Shown: positions 45,152-57,689, counted from the stretch's first letter. The stretch: 64,000 nucleotides of DNA from Lucinisca nassula (GCA_963580285.1 OY757020.1:97219497-97283496); one strand, 5' to 3'. Made by a program: numbers and translations. Notes: generated by a model from the sequence alone, not told the origin.

Positions 45152-45386
45152 AGAGGAATCGGAACACCTGGCAGGCTTTTCTGCCATTTTTCAAAGGGAG
45201 ATAACTTTTGGGACTTCATGTACGCTTTTCTATAAGCCCTGTCCCACTGAAAAAGGGGTCTTCTCTTAAAGGAAAGAATTTCCTCCTCGGGAGGAAATTC
45301 TTTCCTTTAAGAGTTGACCCCTTTTGTTATGCAAGACAAAAATACTTTTGAAGGAGTTGCCTTCCATGAAGGAGTATCCATTCCCC
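45152..45386 (-). repeat. MITE family R, copy 3
   Basis: Reverse orientation, uninterrupted, with the stem GGAAAGAATTTCCTCCTCGG at 45268 onward. GACAAAAATACTTTTG confirms the empty site of element F. Confidence 0.85.
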
Positions 45387-45732
45387 TAACTTGTAATGTT
45401 AGATGGTTGACTTCTTGCATGAGCCTGAGCCTATCTCAAAGTCTTAAGCTTTCAGCAGAAATATGAAAAATAATTTATACCCCTGTAATTACCAGTTTTT
45501 TCTCTATATAAGTGGGGTTCAGGGGGTGTTCATTTCATAGACTTGTTCACCTGATGCAGTCTATGTGTCCTTAGTCAGCAAAGGCTCTGGCGAGACTGTG
45601 CTTATGCCCAGGCTAGCCTAAGGTTTGCTGGTTGTCTGTGTAACAAATAAACTTTTCTCCTGGACTATGTCATTTGTCATATTGTTAATTTCTTGAGCTT
45701 TGTAATTAAAAAGTTTGCATTGTTTTTTTCAG

Positions 45733-45823
45733 CCATTAAAGACTGTACAGAAACAAATATCAGCCAATTTAGAAAATGTTTCAATGAATCCCTTGTGTTC
45801 ACAACCAGATTTTACAGTAAAAG
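45733..45823 (+). CDS. WDR48: WDR48 exon H
   Basis: It encodes PLKTVQKQISANLENVSMNP, then LCSQPDFTVK. The end (MNPLCSQPDFTVK) fits the vertebrate segment TPLCTQPDQVIK, while the first half is strongly diverged. Acceptor TTTTTTTCAG, donor GTAGGT; it starts in phase 0 and ends after one base of a Gly codon. Confidence 0.92.
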
Positions 45824-46092
45824 GTAGGTTTTCAGTCAACAGTACATCACAGCGTCTTTGTAACACTGTTGTTTCAATAACACACACATGCGACATAGCA
45901 CATTTTTCCACATCTCCAAAATGGGTCCTTTAGGGGGTGTCCATTCACAGGTTTGTTCACTTGATGTGATATGGGAAAATGCCCAGATAAGACATTACAG
46001 AACATAGCATTCGATCATGGCAGTCACTGTTTATAAAAACTTAAGCTATTTAAATTTAAGTTAATAAATTTCTAAAAATAACGACTTGATGT

Positions 46093-46361
46093 GCCCTGGC
46101 CCTTCTGGGCTTGGGAAAGCATGGTGCTTCCAAGCAGAGCTAAACCAACCAAACATTTGAGTACTGCTTACCTGCTTAGAAGGTCTGAGCCTGCCCAGAC
46201 AAAGTGGTGCAAGACTGACCCTAGAGGTTTCTTTAGGCTGTCGGGCTTGAGTTGTCATATCATCTCTGTGTCGGGTAAAAGTCCCGCAAAATCGGAAGCC
46301 AGGTTGCCAAAATGACCTAAAGTGTGTTGACAGGGATGTAAAATCACAACACAAACAAACA
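46093..46361 (+). repeat. SINE-like family Z, diverged copy
   Basis: GTGCCCTGGCCCTTCTGGGC to an AACACAAACAAACAAC tail. Confidence 0.78.
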
Positions 46362-46405
46362 ACACTAAAATAGACACACTAAAATTTCAAAACAGACTGT
46401 TGCTA

Positions 46406-46619
46406 TTAACCCATTTTGTACTGGAAACCCCAAAACGGGTAGTTGGCAAACAGAAACAGTGCAGGCCTAGATGAGATGTCACAGAATGCGGCAAAAAGTT
46501 TGCAAAATGTTCAGCGATTTTCCAAATAAATATTATTGATAACAATGGACACCTAAATTTTGACATGGACTCCTGCTATATATAAGGAGGAAGATTCCAT
46601 TTGGTACAAAAAGGGTTAA
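46406..46619 (+). repeat. TTAA-flanked MITE family N copy
   Basis: TTAACCCATTTTGTACTGGA to GGTACAAAAAGGGTTAA. The left hairpin arm is kept; the right arm is deleted. Confidence 0.85.
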
Positions 46620-46712
46620 AAATGTTTGCAAGTCCATGTAATGAAAACCTTTACAAAACTCCTCTTGTTAGAGAAAAGTGGAATTTGCAAGGGTATACAT
46701 TATTTTCCTTAT

Positions 46713-47850
46713 TTTTATGCCGCACCATTCAAAAGTGTTGAGTGTCTGTCCATCTGTCTGTCAGCACCTCATAGTTTCATGTCCACTCCATAACTCTGAT
46801 ACAGTTTGAGATATTTTCACAGAACTTCACAGATATGTAGAGCACTATGAGATGATGTGCAGACTGTATGAACTGTACCTCTGATTTTCCTACTTTTGGA
46901 GTTGTTGCCCTTTGAACATTGAATATAGCCATTTCTATCGTGTAGTCTGAAGCACTATATCTCCTGAACTTAATGATTGATCCTGACCAAACTTGCGTGT
47001 TTAGATCACTAGGATGGGGGAAAACAGCCATTAGGTTTTGATGGCCTTGGCCTTAATCTAAGGGCACAGTCCCCCAAAAACTGTAAATTTTGGGCCAAAG
47101 ATGACTTGTCTGCACCCAGTCTCATGAACACATTAATGAAATGTGGTCTAACTTGGTACAATATATCATTGCAATTGAACAAAGGTTTGATTAGATTTTG
47201 AAGACCTTGACTTTATTTTAAAGGGCACATGCCCCCAAAAACTGAAAACGAGAATTTTAATTCTGGTTTACTTTCTTTTAGAGCCATGGCTCTTGAACAT
47301 TGAAAATAGTCATCTCAGTCATGTATTCTTGTCAACTTTATTTAGGGATGATTAGATTTCGAAGACCTTGACTTTATTTTAAAGGACACAGGCCCCCCAA
47401 AAACTGAAAATGAGAATTGTAATTCTGGTTTACTTTCTTTTGGTGCCATGGGGCTCTTTGAACATTGAAAATAGTCAACTCAGTCATGTATTCTTGTCAA
47501 CTTTATTTAGGGATGATTAGATTTCGAAGACCTTGACTTTATTTTAAAGGGCACAGGCCCCACAAAAAATGAAAACGAGAATTTTAATTCTGTTTACTTT
47601 CTTTTGGAGCCATGGCTCTTGAACATTGAAAATAGTCATCTCAGTCATGTATTCTTGTCAACTTTATTTAGGGATGATTAGATTTTGAATACCTTGACTT
47701 TATTTTAAAGGGCACAGGCCCCCAAAAACTGAAAATGAGAATTGTAATTCTTACTTTCTTTTAGAGCCATGGCTCTTTGAACATTGAAAATAGTCATATC
47801 AGTCATGTATTCCTGTCAACTTTATTAAGGGAAAGAGTAATGCATCCTTA
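46713..47850 (+). repeat. Tandem-unit repeat J, possible hairpin-ended element
   Basis: TTTTTATGCCGCACCATTC followed by GTCTGTCCATCTGTCTGTC resembles the start of the hairpin-ended elements. About five units of roughly 190 bp with GAACATTGAAAATAGTCATC follow. The end was not found. Confidence 0.6.
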
Positions 47851-47869
47851 CTTTGAACCAGTGCTTCAG

Positions 47870-49345
47870 CTGAAGTGCACGACCCGCCGGATGCTTTTAG
47901 CTTTATGAGTGTGACCATATATGGGTATGGCGGCCATTTTGGTCATGTGACCTGGACCTAAAACGGTTCCCCCCAATAAATGCGCCTTATCGTAAGGAGC
48001 AAAAATATATCTTATACTTTAGTACTGTATTCTGAATCGTTTGCAGGATAAAATGCATTCTCACTTTTCCAATACAAAAGCATATGTATCAAAGTTTGAC
48101 CTAGGCACAAAGAAGGTCAAGGTCAACCATGGGTCACCATTTTAGCAATTTATGATGGGCCTACGTCCCAGATGCTTTTTATCAAGTTTCCTGAAAATCT
48201 GCCCAGTGGTTCTGGAGAAGACTATTTTTGAAGGGTTTTTTACCATATATTGCTTGGCGGCCATTTTGGTCATGTGACCTGGACCCCATGAGCAAATTTT
48301 TGTTTCCCCCATCCCGTAGAGGCTCCATATGAAATTTGACTTCAATCGGCCCAACGGTTTCCGAGGAGAAGCAGTTCGAAAATTTTCACATTTTTCGCCT
48401 CGGCGAGGCTATACTACATGGAATGTAATATTTCGCAAGTTCATTGGTAAGATCTCATTGATATCTATCAGTATGCCAAAAATTGTTTAAATATTCCAAG
48501 CGGTTAAGTCACTATCACCAATTTTCACAAACGGGTTACGGACGGACAGACAGACAGACCAAATATGGCTTGGCGGCCAATTTGGTCATGTGACCTGGAC
48601 CCCATGAGCAAATTTTGGTTTCCCCCATACCATAGAAGCTCCATATGAAATTTGACTTCAATCGGCCCAACGGTTTCCGAGGAGAAGCTATACTAAATGG
48701 AATGTAATATTTCGCAAGTTCATTGGTTAGATCTCATTGATATCTATCAGTATGCCAAAAATTGTTTAAATATTCCAAGCGGTTAAGTCACTATCACCAA
48801 TTTTCACAAACGGGTTACGGACGGACCCAAAGAAGGTCAATGTCAACCCAGGGTCACCATTTTAGCAATTTATGATGGGCCTACGTCCTAGATGCTATTT
48901 ATCAAGTTTCGTGGAAATCTGCCCAGTGGTTCTGGAGAAGACTATTTTTGAAGGGTTTTTACCATATATGGCTTGGCGGCCATTTTGGTCATGTGACCTG
49001 GACCCCATGAGCAAATTTTGGTTTCCTATCCCATAGAGGCTCCATATGAAATTTGACTTCAATCGGCCCAACGGTTTCTGAGGAGAAGCAGTTCGAAAAT
49101 TTTCACATTTTTGCCTCGGCGAGGCTATACTAAATGGAATGTTATATTTCGCAAGTTCATTGGTTAGATCTCATTGATATCTATCAGTATGCCAAAAATT
49201 GTTTAAATATTCCAAGCGGTTAAGTCACTATCACCAATTTTCACAAATGGGTTACGGACGGACAGACTGACAGAATGACAGACTGACAGAATGACAGACT
49301 GACAGAATGACAGAATGACCGAATAAACTAACACCATTTTACACC
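47870..49345 (-). repeat. Tandem-unit repeat I, large units
   Basis: Diverged units contain GGCGGCCATTTTGGTCATGT, GCCTCGGCGAGGCTATAC and, at unit ends, GGTTACGGACGGACAGACAG. On the minus strand this gives the GTCCGTCCGTAACC block, so it probably has minus orientation. A short repeat ACAGAATGACAGACTG lies at 49265-49320. A further piece is at 53825-54300. Confidence 0.68.
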
Positions 49346-49349
49346 TAGG

Positions 49350-49582
49350 CTAACCCATTAAGTACCAAAAATCCCAAAAGGGGTACCTTAGCAAACAGTG
49401 CAGGCTCAGATCAGATGCCGCAGAATGCGGCGTCTGATCAGGGCTTGCACTGTTTGTAAAAAGTTAAACTATTTTCCATACAAATTTTGAAAAAAAAACA
49501 CAACCTGACACCCCAAAATTTTGAAATGGACATATGCTATATATAAGGAGGAAGATTCCATTTGGTACACAAAAAGGGTTAA
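49350..49582 (+). repeat. MITE family N copy, upstream of exon I
   Basis: TAACCCATTAAGTACC to ACACAAAAAGGGTTAA with an intact stem AGATCAGATGCCGCAGAATG. It ends 56 bp before the exon. Confidence 0.85.
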
Positions 49583-49638
49583 GAGGGAAGATGCATTTTC
49601 AGTATACATTGTCTAAAAAATTGTATTTTCTTTTTCAG

Positions 49639-49736
49639 GTGGTTCAAGTATTCGACAGTATTACGTTTTAAATGATAAAAGACATATATTAACTAAAGAT
49701 ACCGAAGATAACGTTGCATTATGGGATGTATTAACG
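49639..49736 (+). CDS. WDR48: WDR48 exon I
   Basis: It encodes (G)[19 protein letters not shown], then [13 protein letters not shown], matching the vertebrate blade [20 protein letters not shown]. The closing ALWD is the WD end. Acceptor CTTTTTCAG, donor GTGAGT; the first Gly codon is completed from 45823 and it ends in phase 0. Direct copies of MITE N flank it on both sides. Confidence 0.97.
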
Positions 49737-49757
49737 GTGAGTAAGCTGTAGATTAGT

Positions 49758-49985
49758 TTAACCCATTCCATACCAGAAATCCCCAAACGGGTACCCTGGC
49801 AAACAGTGCTGGCCCAAATCAGACGCCGCAGACCGCGGCGTCTGATCTGGGCCTACACTGTTTGCTAAAAGTTCAGTCATTTTCTAAATAAATTTTGAAG
49901 AAAACACAACCTGTCAAGCCTAAATTTTGATATGGACTCCTCTATATATAAGGAGGAAGATTCCATTTGGTACAAAAAAGGTCAA
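49758..49985 (+). repeat. MITE family N copy, downstream of exon I
   Basis: TTAACCCATTCCATACCAGA to TTGGTACAAAAAAGGTCAAG, same orientation as the copy at 49350. It begins 21 bp after the exon. Confidence 0.85.
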
Positions 49986-51223
49986 GCTTGAAGAATGGAT
50001 CATTGGGGGCTTTGTTGCACTTCAAGACTATTTTAATTCTATCAAGTCTTATTTAATTCTATCACCAGTCAGGTATCTTACGGAAAACCGTGACCATCAT
50101 TTGTCACGGTTTTCCATGACATTGTGCTGTTTCCCTATTGCGGCATGTTTTTCTGTTGTATCTTGCTTATTTTGCACGTTATTTTGATACTGTAAACATT
50201 TACACATAGTTCGGGAACCAATTTATAGATGACGTCACATACACTTTACATCCAGGTACTCTAAGACTCAACAATAGGGGGAAATGGAGGTGGTAACGGC
50301 TGCAGAAGGTGACTATTTTAAGCAAGTTTTCACTTCTAATCCTTCAAATTGATGAAAACCGCCATCGTAGTTATCTAGAAAAATGTATTTATAACCATTT
50401 CTCAATAACAAAATCGAAGTTACTCGCAGTTAATAACGAGTTATTCGATGGCAAACCTACCTGGGGTCCTATTTACAAAACTGTTTGTCACGGATAACCG
50501 TGACTCTCCATATTGTGACTGTCATGGTATTCCATGACAAACTGAAGCCGGTCAACGTCACGGATTTCCCTGACTTGTGTTTTATAACAGGGAGCAGTTA
50601 TTGTCAACAATTTATATAAAATAGAAGTGGCGGCAATCATGGCAATGATCAGGAATCCATACAATCAACCCACAGCTCCAATCAGAGACACCAAACTATA
50701 TAAAACTGCAGTATACAAGTAGGGTCACTGTAGATGGGTACATTTGGACACTTTTATTTACCATGTATAGTTTCCGTGTGTTACCAGGTTACTATTGTCA
50801 TCCTTAATCGAGCATGCACTATAAACCCAATTGAAACATTTGTTGCTTGTCTAATTCTATTATTACCTTCAGTCCATATTAAACAATTTTTATTGGTTGA
50901 AAAATGTTTACGTCAGAACAACGTCTCAAACCGCCAGTTTTTTAAAAAACAACAACAACAAACAAAAAACGAACGATCACAACTGATTTACCACTGACTA
51001 CTTTGTGGCATTTTCGGAGTAAGGCAGCTTAAAATGTATCCTTTTGTTATTTTGACATTAATTAATGTGAATATTATATTCTTTTTGCGATATCAATCTG
51101 AATTATAGTTGCAATTTCGCAAGAAAAAAGTGTCTGACTGTACCAGCCTATTGGCAATCTTAAGCGGGTACAGTCGGACACCGTGTACCTTGATGATTTT
51201 TCCATGCAATACACACCTAATAA

Positions 51224-51520
51224 GGGCCCCGCCCATCGGGGCTTGAAGAAATAAATAGGCTGCATGATCCTTCCACGCAGAGCTGAAATCCGACCGCACA
51301 CGAGTACTGGTAAACCGCTTACATGATTTAAGCTTGGCCTGGCAAAGCAGTGCGAGTCAGACCGTCCATGCCCATAAACCGTATTGGTTTCATCAGGCAA
51401 CAGTGCTTGAGATGTCATTTTATCTCAATGTCTGGTAAAAGTCCCACAAAATTTGAAGCAACGTCTCAAAATGACCTATACAGGGTTGACGGGGACGTTA
51501 AACCTCAAATGAAACAAACA
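51224..51520 (+). repeat. SINE-like family Z copy inside the 8-kb element
   Basis: GGGCCCCGCCCATCGGGGCT to ATGAAACAAACAAAATC. Confidence 0.87.
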
Positions 51521-52454
51521 AAATCCGCACCAAACCCGATCTATGATGTAGAAGTTATGAGACGCGACAGAAAAAAAAACACATACCAGGTTTTGAAAGT
51601 AAAATAAAGGTCGCACGAGTAGCACCGGGGGAGGTGGACTTGGTGGCCAGCCATATAGTGATAAAGTGTTCCTTTCCAAAATTTGTAGTCATATAGGCTA
51701 TAAGAATGGTTTGCGAAATCTCAACCTAGCAAAACGCCTCCATACTAGGTCCACAACCCAAAATTACAGCGATTGTACTAGACTTTAGAACGGGGCTATA
51801 CCCCTTTACACAACATAATGTGCTGCTGCTTTTATCAAAGCACCGAGACTGCTGTAGAGTCGATAATCTCTGGGTGTAAGTTGGTAAAATAGTCCTAAAC
51901 TTAATATTTAACTGTTAAGTTTAACACTTAAATGCAGATTTGCAAACAGAGCAGACCCTGATAAGATACCATGGCGTCAGATCTGGATCTATACTGTTTG
52001 CCAATGACCCAATACACCAGCCCGGTCGAGACTTAACTTAGTGGAGAAGACTAGCGCATCTAAAAATATAACCAGCACTGGACTTTGTACATTGTCAGTC
52101 ACAGTCATTTACATGTGAGCAGTCGGACCCATTAAGTATGCTACCCTTGTTTTAGCATCGCTACCAAGCTGACAAACAAATCCCATCCTCACTCTTACCC
52201 TACCCGCCTAGCTTAGAATAACCTACCATAGCATCAGTTACCCCTTATATTAGTTGCATTGTAACACAACGACCTGATAAAGATATGCCATCTCAGTACA
52301 AGTGAGCTTGATCAGGTCAACGTGACATTGCACTTCTATGAATTCTATGAACTTGATTACTAGCATTATTGGCAAAACACTGAAGAACTGAAAGAATGTA
52401 CAAGGAGATTAACTGATAAACAGAATACCAGGTTCATGTCATTTGATATAAAGT

Positions 52455-52545
52455 TTATCAGGCTCGGCTTCGAGAAAGCCTCGCGATTCTACAAGCTTTC
52501 TCGAAGCCTTGCCCGATAAACTTGATATCCAAATACACGAACCTA
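52455..52545. repeat. Foldback, about 40-bp arms
   Basis: AAGTTTATCAGGCTCGGCTT and GCCTTGCCCGATAAACTT are inverted, as are CGAGAAAGC and GCTTTCTCG nearer the tip. ATTTGATAT and ATATCCAAAT continue the outer stem. Confidence 0.7.
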
Positions 52546-52704
52546 GTATCTATTCCGTATGTCGTATTTCAAATATGAAAAACAAGCACACTGTTTAGTC
52601 CTTAACCTACCAATGCAGCTACACGATGTCTTTTCTTCAAACCCTAAGACAAAGAGAATTAGGCCAGATCAACAAAATATGAAAACCAGGCATTTTGTCA
52701 AATT

Positions 52705-52959
52705 TTGAGAAGAAGATTTTTCAACGAATGGTTGTTTGACACTGATCTTTTACCTTACTTGTACTCAAAAACGTGTTCGCTGGCTCTCAAATACCCCTAT
52801 GTTCAGTACAGGTTAAATGACCTACTAACAGAAAAAGATAATTGTGACACGAGTTTGGTTTTTATTGTTAAACAACTGTACAACACCAGTGAAGAGTACG
52901 AAATCGTATGTGAAGAACTTGTGAGCATTGCAGATGATGTTAAGATGCAATCACTTTGA
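52705..52959 (+). CDS. Unassigned 84-codon open reading frame
   Basis: It begins MRRRFFNEWLFDTDLLPYLY and ends VCEELVSIADDVKMQSL. The acidic/leucine mix (LLTEKDNCDTSLVFIVKQLY) looks protein-like. No simple repeat or known mobile-element motif was seen. The frame is open upstream for a few codons (FCQI), so it could be the last exon of a captured or resident gene, or the remnant of the 8-kb element's own protein. I do not recognise the family. Genuine coding is uncertain. Confidence 0.35.
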   Translation: MRRRFFNEWLFDTDLLPYLYSKTCSLALKYPYVQYRLNDLLTEKDNCDTSLVFIVKQLYNTSEEYEIVCEELVSIADDVKMQSL

Positions 52960-53084
52960 TCTGTAAATGATACAAGTTTTCTTGAGTTTGTTCCTCCTAT
53001 CCGAGTTCTTACGGGGAATGGGTTGGGTGGTGGGCACTTGCAATTGACTGTAATACTATTTTTGGACAGTCGACAGTCGTTATT

Positions 53085-53582
53085 ATTAGTATTATTATTT
53101 TTGGTTTAACGGATCAGTCAACACTATTTAAGTCATATCTAGCAGGTCATCTTACCTATCCACAACTTATACATAAGCGGTTAACCAGTACAGTGCACAT
53201 TCTTTCACCAGAAACTGTTAACTGCCCTTCTTGAATCAGCGGAAGGGAGAGAAAGACCGTAGAAAATGATCAATCTCCATAAAAATGTTGCCGATACAGA
53301 GGCAGTCGTTCTTAAGAACGATTGATTATGGAGTGTTTTTTAATTTTACTTGGAATGACTTCTTTGTTTATTGCCCCATTGGGGTTTAACGGCCAAGTCA
53401 AAACTATTTAGGTCATTTTTGAGCAGTTCAGTTTACCTATCCACATTTTACTGGGCAGGCTTATGCGTATGCGGTCAACAAATACATTGCACATTCTTTC
53501 GCCGGAAACTGACAACTGCCCTTCTTGAATCAGCCGAATGGAGAGAATGACCGTATAAAACATTCCATGATCAATCTGTCAA
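53085..53582 (-). repeat. Two pieces of the third tRNA-derived SINE family
   Basis: 53085-53300 and 53365-53582 both carry CTGTTAACTGCCCTTCTTGA or a close variant (AACTGACAACTGCCCTTC), as at 32285. They are direct copies that lack the tRNA-like head. Confidence 0.75.
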
Positions 53583-53824
53583 CAAGTTTCACACTGCTCT
53601 GTAAATCCACACGGACAACGAATACAACGCATAGACGACATGTGTAAGTTGTATAAAACTTAATCATGTTAATACTGGCATAACTATTTTGACACCGCGT
53701 TATTTTGCATCAAAACTGATGCAATAAAAATAGTTATCAGGATGAGAGGATCACTGTGTGCTGCAGCATTACGTGAAGATCTGATGTAATTACTTCTAAC
53801 GTCCTTACCTTGTCTATAGTACTA

Positions 53825-54300
53825 TAGTACGAGGCTATACTAAATGGAATGTAATATTTCTCAAGTTCATTGGTTAGATCTCATTGATATGCCAAAAATT
53901 GTTTAAATATTCCAAGCGGTTAAATCACTATCACCAATTTTCACAAACGGGTTACGGACGGACAGACAGACAGACCATATACGGCTTGGCGGCCATTTTG
54001 GTCATGTGACCTGGACCCCATGAGCAAATTTTGGTTTCCCCCATCCCATAGAGGTTCAATATGAAATTTGACTTCAATCGGCCCAACGGTTTCCGAGGAG
54101 AAGCAGTTCGAAAATTTTCACATTTTTCGCCTCGGCAAGGCTATACTAAATGGAATGTAATACTTCTTAAGTTCATTGGTTAGATCATATTGATATCTAT
54201 CAGTATGCCAAAAATTGTTTAAATATTCCAAGCGGTTAAGTCACTATCACAAATTTTCACAAACGGGTTACGGACGGACAGACTGACAGACTGACACGGT
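53825..54300 (-). repeat. Piece of tandem-unit repeat I
   Basis: GAGGCTATACTAAATGGAAT to GGTTACGGACGGACAGACTG, matching 48405-49270. CTACTCTTGTT near 54375 may mark an unrelated hairpin-element end. Confidence 0.72.
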
Positions 54301-54389
54301 GATTTTAGGGCACTCTTAGAAAATCAACCGACTTCAGTCGTGCAATATTGATTTTGCCAAATATTGTTAAACAAAGGCTACTCTTGTTA

Positions 54390-55425
54390 ACATTGTGGGT
54401 ACTCTCAGACATAAATTGATTTTAACATTTTCAATTTTAAAAAAAGGGTTTCCAAATGGTGGCCTCCATTTGAATAAATGGAATTTTACTTGTTATCATT
54501 TGATGTTGACTTCATACGGGTTTCCACTTTTTTGGATTCTATTCTTCACTTTTATGTTATAGGGCACAACTATTGTACTGAAATTGAATTCTGAGAATGG
54601 ATTGTCCAGGATTATTTGTCGTTTATTCTGAGGTAGCAAATATTTTCTAACATACATTTAGTCTATAATTTGTCGTAAAACGTGCAACATAAATTTGAAA
54701 ATCAGTTAACAAATAAAGTAGATATTCCAAAAAATTATTTTGAACAGGGGATTTGCATGGGCAAGGGAGGTAATCCAAAATTTGAAACGTTAAATTCTGG
54801 CGAAGTTTCTCACTGGTTTCTGTGGTCTTCTTCTGAGGTCAGCATTCTATAATATTTGCACTTCATTTAAGGCATTAAGGCATTTAGAATGAATTATTTA
54901 AACTTTTTTAAAATAGCGACTGCCCTACCTTGCCATTTACCATGCAAAAATCCCTATTCAAAACAATTTTTGGACATAGAATTTTTATTAGTCAGCCGAT
55001 TTTCAATTTTTTCGTTGCACATGCTATGACAAAGTTTGCAAAAAATTGTTAACCTCCTTCTAACTAAGGGATAAGTAATCCCGGAAAATGCATTATTACA
55101 AGTCCATTTCAATACAATAGGTTTTGTTTTCATGTTTATAAGTGCTCAGCGTATGTTGAATTTATTATATAACCTACAAAAAACTCCTTTTCGTTTGCCC
55201 AGTGTTGCTTTCAGCCCAGTAATAAATATTTTATGATGTATACCGGCGTGGGGTTTTAACAGCTACGGTTATCACACCATATGGTTGTGGTGTTGCTCAC
55301 ACCGGGTTGGCGGCAATCTAAAACTTCAGCGATAATGTTCGATAAACGACGAACGTGAATCAATAAGCCTTAGAAACAGTGTTTTCGAAAGCCAGATGCA
55401 GTTTTAAACGCTGTTTTATGGGACC
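54390..55425. other. No gene or repeat recognised
   Basis: AT-rich sequence. No exon with WDR48 similarity, no clear inverted ends and no tRNA-like boxes were seen. Confidence 0.5.
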
Positions 55426-55429
55426 AGAC

Positions 55430-55840
55430 TAGCTAGTTTCAGCCATCAAGTATGTTCAAGAAGGGGTTATCCTTTCGAAGCAATGAATACACCACAGCAC
55501 AGGGAAATATGGAGTTTACATTTTTTCTGGGCCAGACTAGCTAGTTTCGGCCATTTAGACCTAATCAGTGACCCTCAAATATTTTCAAAATTCAATTATG
55601 GAATCAATGATCCCAAAGGACCAGAAAATATAAACTACACTATGATGTAGGGCAGGGAGACTTTTTACGGCCGCCACACATTCCCAGACAACAGCTGTAG
55701 TGACGTCATATATGTTCAAGAAGGGGTTATCATTTGGAAGCAATGAATACACCACAGAACTGGAAAATATGGACTTTACATTTTCTCTGGGCCAGACTAG
55801 CTAGTTTCGGCCATTTAGGCCTAATCAGTGACCCTCGAAG
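55430..55840 (+). repeat. Locally repeated dispersed unit
   Basis: CCAGACTAGCTAGTTTC occurs three times here. GGAAGCAATGAATACACCAC or a near variant occurs twice, and a related copy is at 4150-4235. Confidence 0.75.
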
Positions 55841-55844
55841 TAAT

Positions 55845-57280
55845 GCTGACAACGAATATCAGCCGATACTAGTTTCTGCTATCAAAGTAGAAGTAAAACA
55901 AAGATCAGGAATCGATACAATTAACTTACTCCACCCATCAAAGACACCAAAGGGAAAGAAACACAAACATGAAGTGACCAGACCGTAATGGAAACCTAGA
56001 CAAAGGAAGGCCATAAGGACAGTTACTTTCCCACAAAATGGCCATCCAAAATAAAAAGACACAAGTGATACACACAGTAAGTAACAAACAACAACATAAA
56101 TAAACCACCACAGAAGAAACATTGGAACGGTCAGTGGAAAGAATTCCTCGGGGGGGGGGGGGGGTGGGGGCTTAAATCAAAATCACATGGTCATAATCCT
56201 CGCCCTTACCTCTGTCGCGGCATACACTAATTTTGTTTACTCCGCATGAAGGCTTCCTAACTCATCAGTGTAACATCTCCGAGAACATACAAATAAAAAA
56301 AACTACAGAGATGAAACAAGGTTGAGGACTCGACAGCATACAACAACAGAATTGCTGGGACAAAAGAAAACCAACAGTTAGACTCCGAGGGGCCCGACCA
56401 AAGCCTCATCAGTGGCCCTTAAAGAAAATCTGACTATAAGTGTCAGTGAAATGGCATGAGAAATTATAACTGCAATTTAGACGGTAACATGTCTGACAAG
56501 TTAACACTCACCAGCCTGTGTGGCTGTGTACTCTGACCAGAACCATAAATGTTCACTCTTGAGAACCAAAGATGGCTCATGCAGACTGAAGGCGCATACA
56601 TGCAGGCTAATATGAGCCTTTGCTGGCTGCACAATAAAACAGGTTTTCTTGTGACGCGGCTCATAAGGTGCTATTCATTTTACTCAAGGACTCTGGGTTT
56701 ATTAAAGGAATGTTCGTACTTCCTTTTGCTGAAGTAGTTACCATGAATACCTTTATTTAGAATTATGATAGCAGACCCCAGTGGTAATGCTATAGGCCGT
56801 CGCAAGGCGGTCGTTTCCGTTGCAGTCTCTCGTGTGTTTGTCGGTTTTGTGCTATTGGTGCACGCACACTTTTGGCGGCGTTTGTACCGTCGTCACACCT
56901 TCTCTTGCTTTCTTTGATGACTTGTGACGGCTGTGGTCTTTGATTGTGGCTTTTCCTGAGTCACCTGTTCTTATTATTCGTATAGCAAACAGTGAATACA
57001 CAGATCAGACTGCTTCTAGAGGAGACTACCTCTCAAGGAGCAGTCTGATCAGGGTCTACCGTGTTAAAAGGAACAGTCTGTTCAGGGTTTACACTGTTTG
57101 CCATTTAATTGAAATCCAGTAGAGCTACAGTTCCCAATCATAAATCGTGTTTCTAACATGAGCCTAAAACCGTGTTTATTTCAATGTTATGGTTATATAT
57201 CATTCCAATGCACTGTCGTATGTATGCTTGGACAACGTCAACAATTTGTGACAGTAAATTCTGCGATATACTGTCGGAAA
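55845..57280. other. No gene recognised; G-run and hairpin
   Basis: A run of about 14 G lies at 56151-56164. A CAAACAGTG-type hairpin with AGGAGCAGTCTGATCAGGGT lies at 56985-57105. No exon was recognised. Confidence 0.5.
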
Positions 57281-57284
57281 CCCG

Positions 57285-57560
57285 ACGTCATCGCGTAAAG
57301 TCGCGTTTCATTGGCTGACATTTGGTTTTACGTAGCTCTCATCGCCAGCCGTTTTGTGCAAAATAGTACAGTTTTAACAAAACAACCGTATAAGTGCATT
57401 AGAATGGGGATAACGATATTACAAAGTTGTCGGTTTTACGGTGGCAAATTCCTTTTCACGTTTTGACGCGTCGCCGTAAAACGAAATTTCCGGCCGAAAA
57501 ACCTCCAATTTACTTCCCCAAATCACAATTTTGAATATAGTTATCCCCTAATTCACGAAT
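57285..57560. repeat. Dispersed repeat family Y, copy 2
   Basis: Matches 7150-7430; shared words include AAGTGCATTAGAATGGGGAT. Confidence 0.65.
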
Positions 57561-57584
57561 ATATTTAACAATTATAATTTGATT

Positions 57585-57689
57585 TTTGGCGTTTATCGGC
57601 TGATGGTCAGCTAGCGGGGTGCTAAAATTCCACGATACGGAAACCGCTTAATGCAGAATTTTAGCGGGTTCAGCCGATAAACGCCAAAT
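57585..57689. repeat. Foldback with TTTGGCGTTTATCGGCTGA arms
   Basis: TTTGGCGTTTATCGGCTGA at the left, exactly complemented at 57670-57688, with further pairing AGCGGG/CCGCT inside. Confidence 0.8.
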
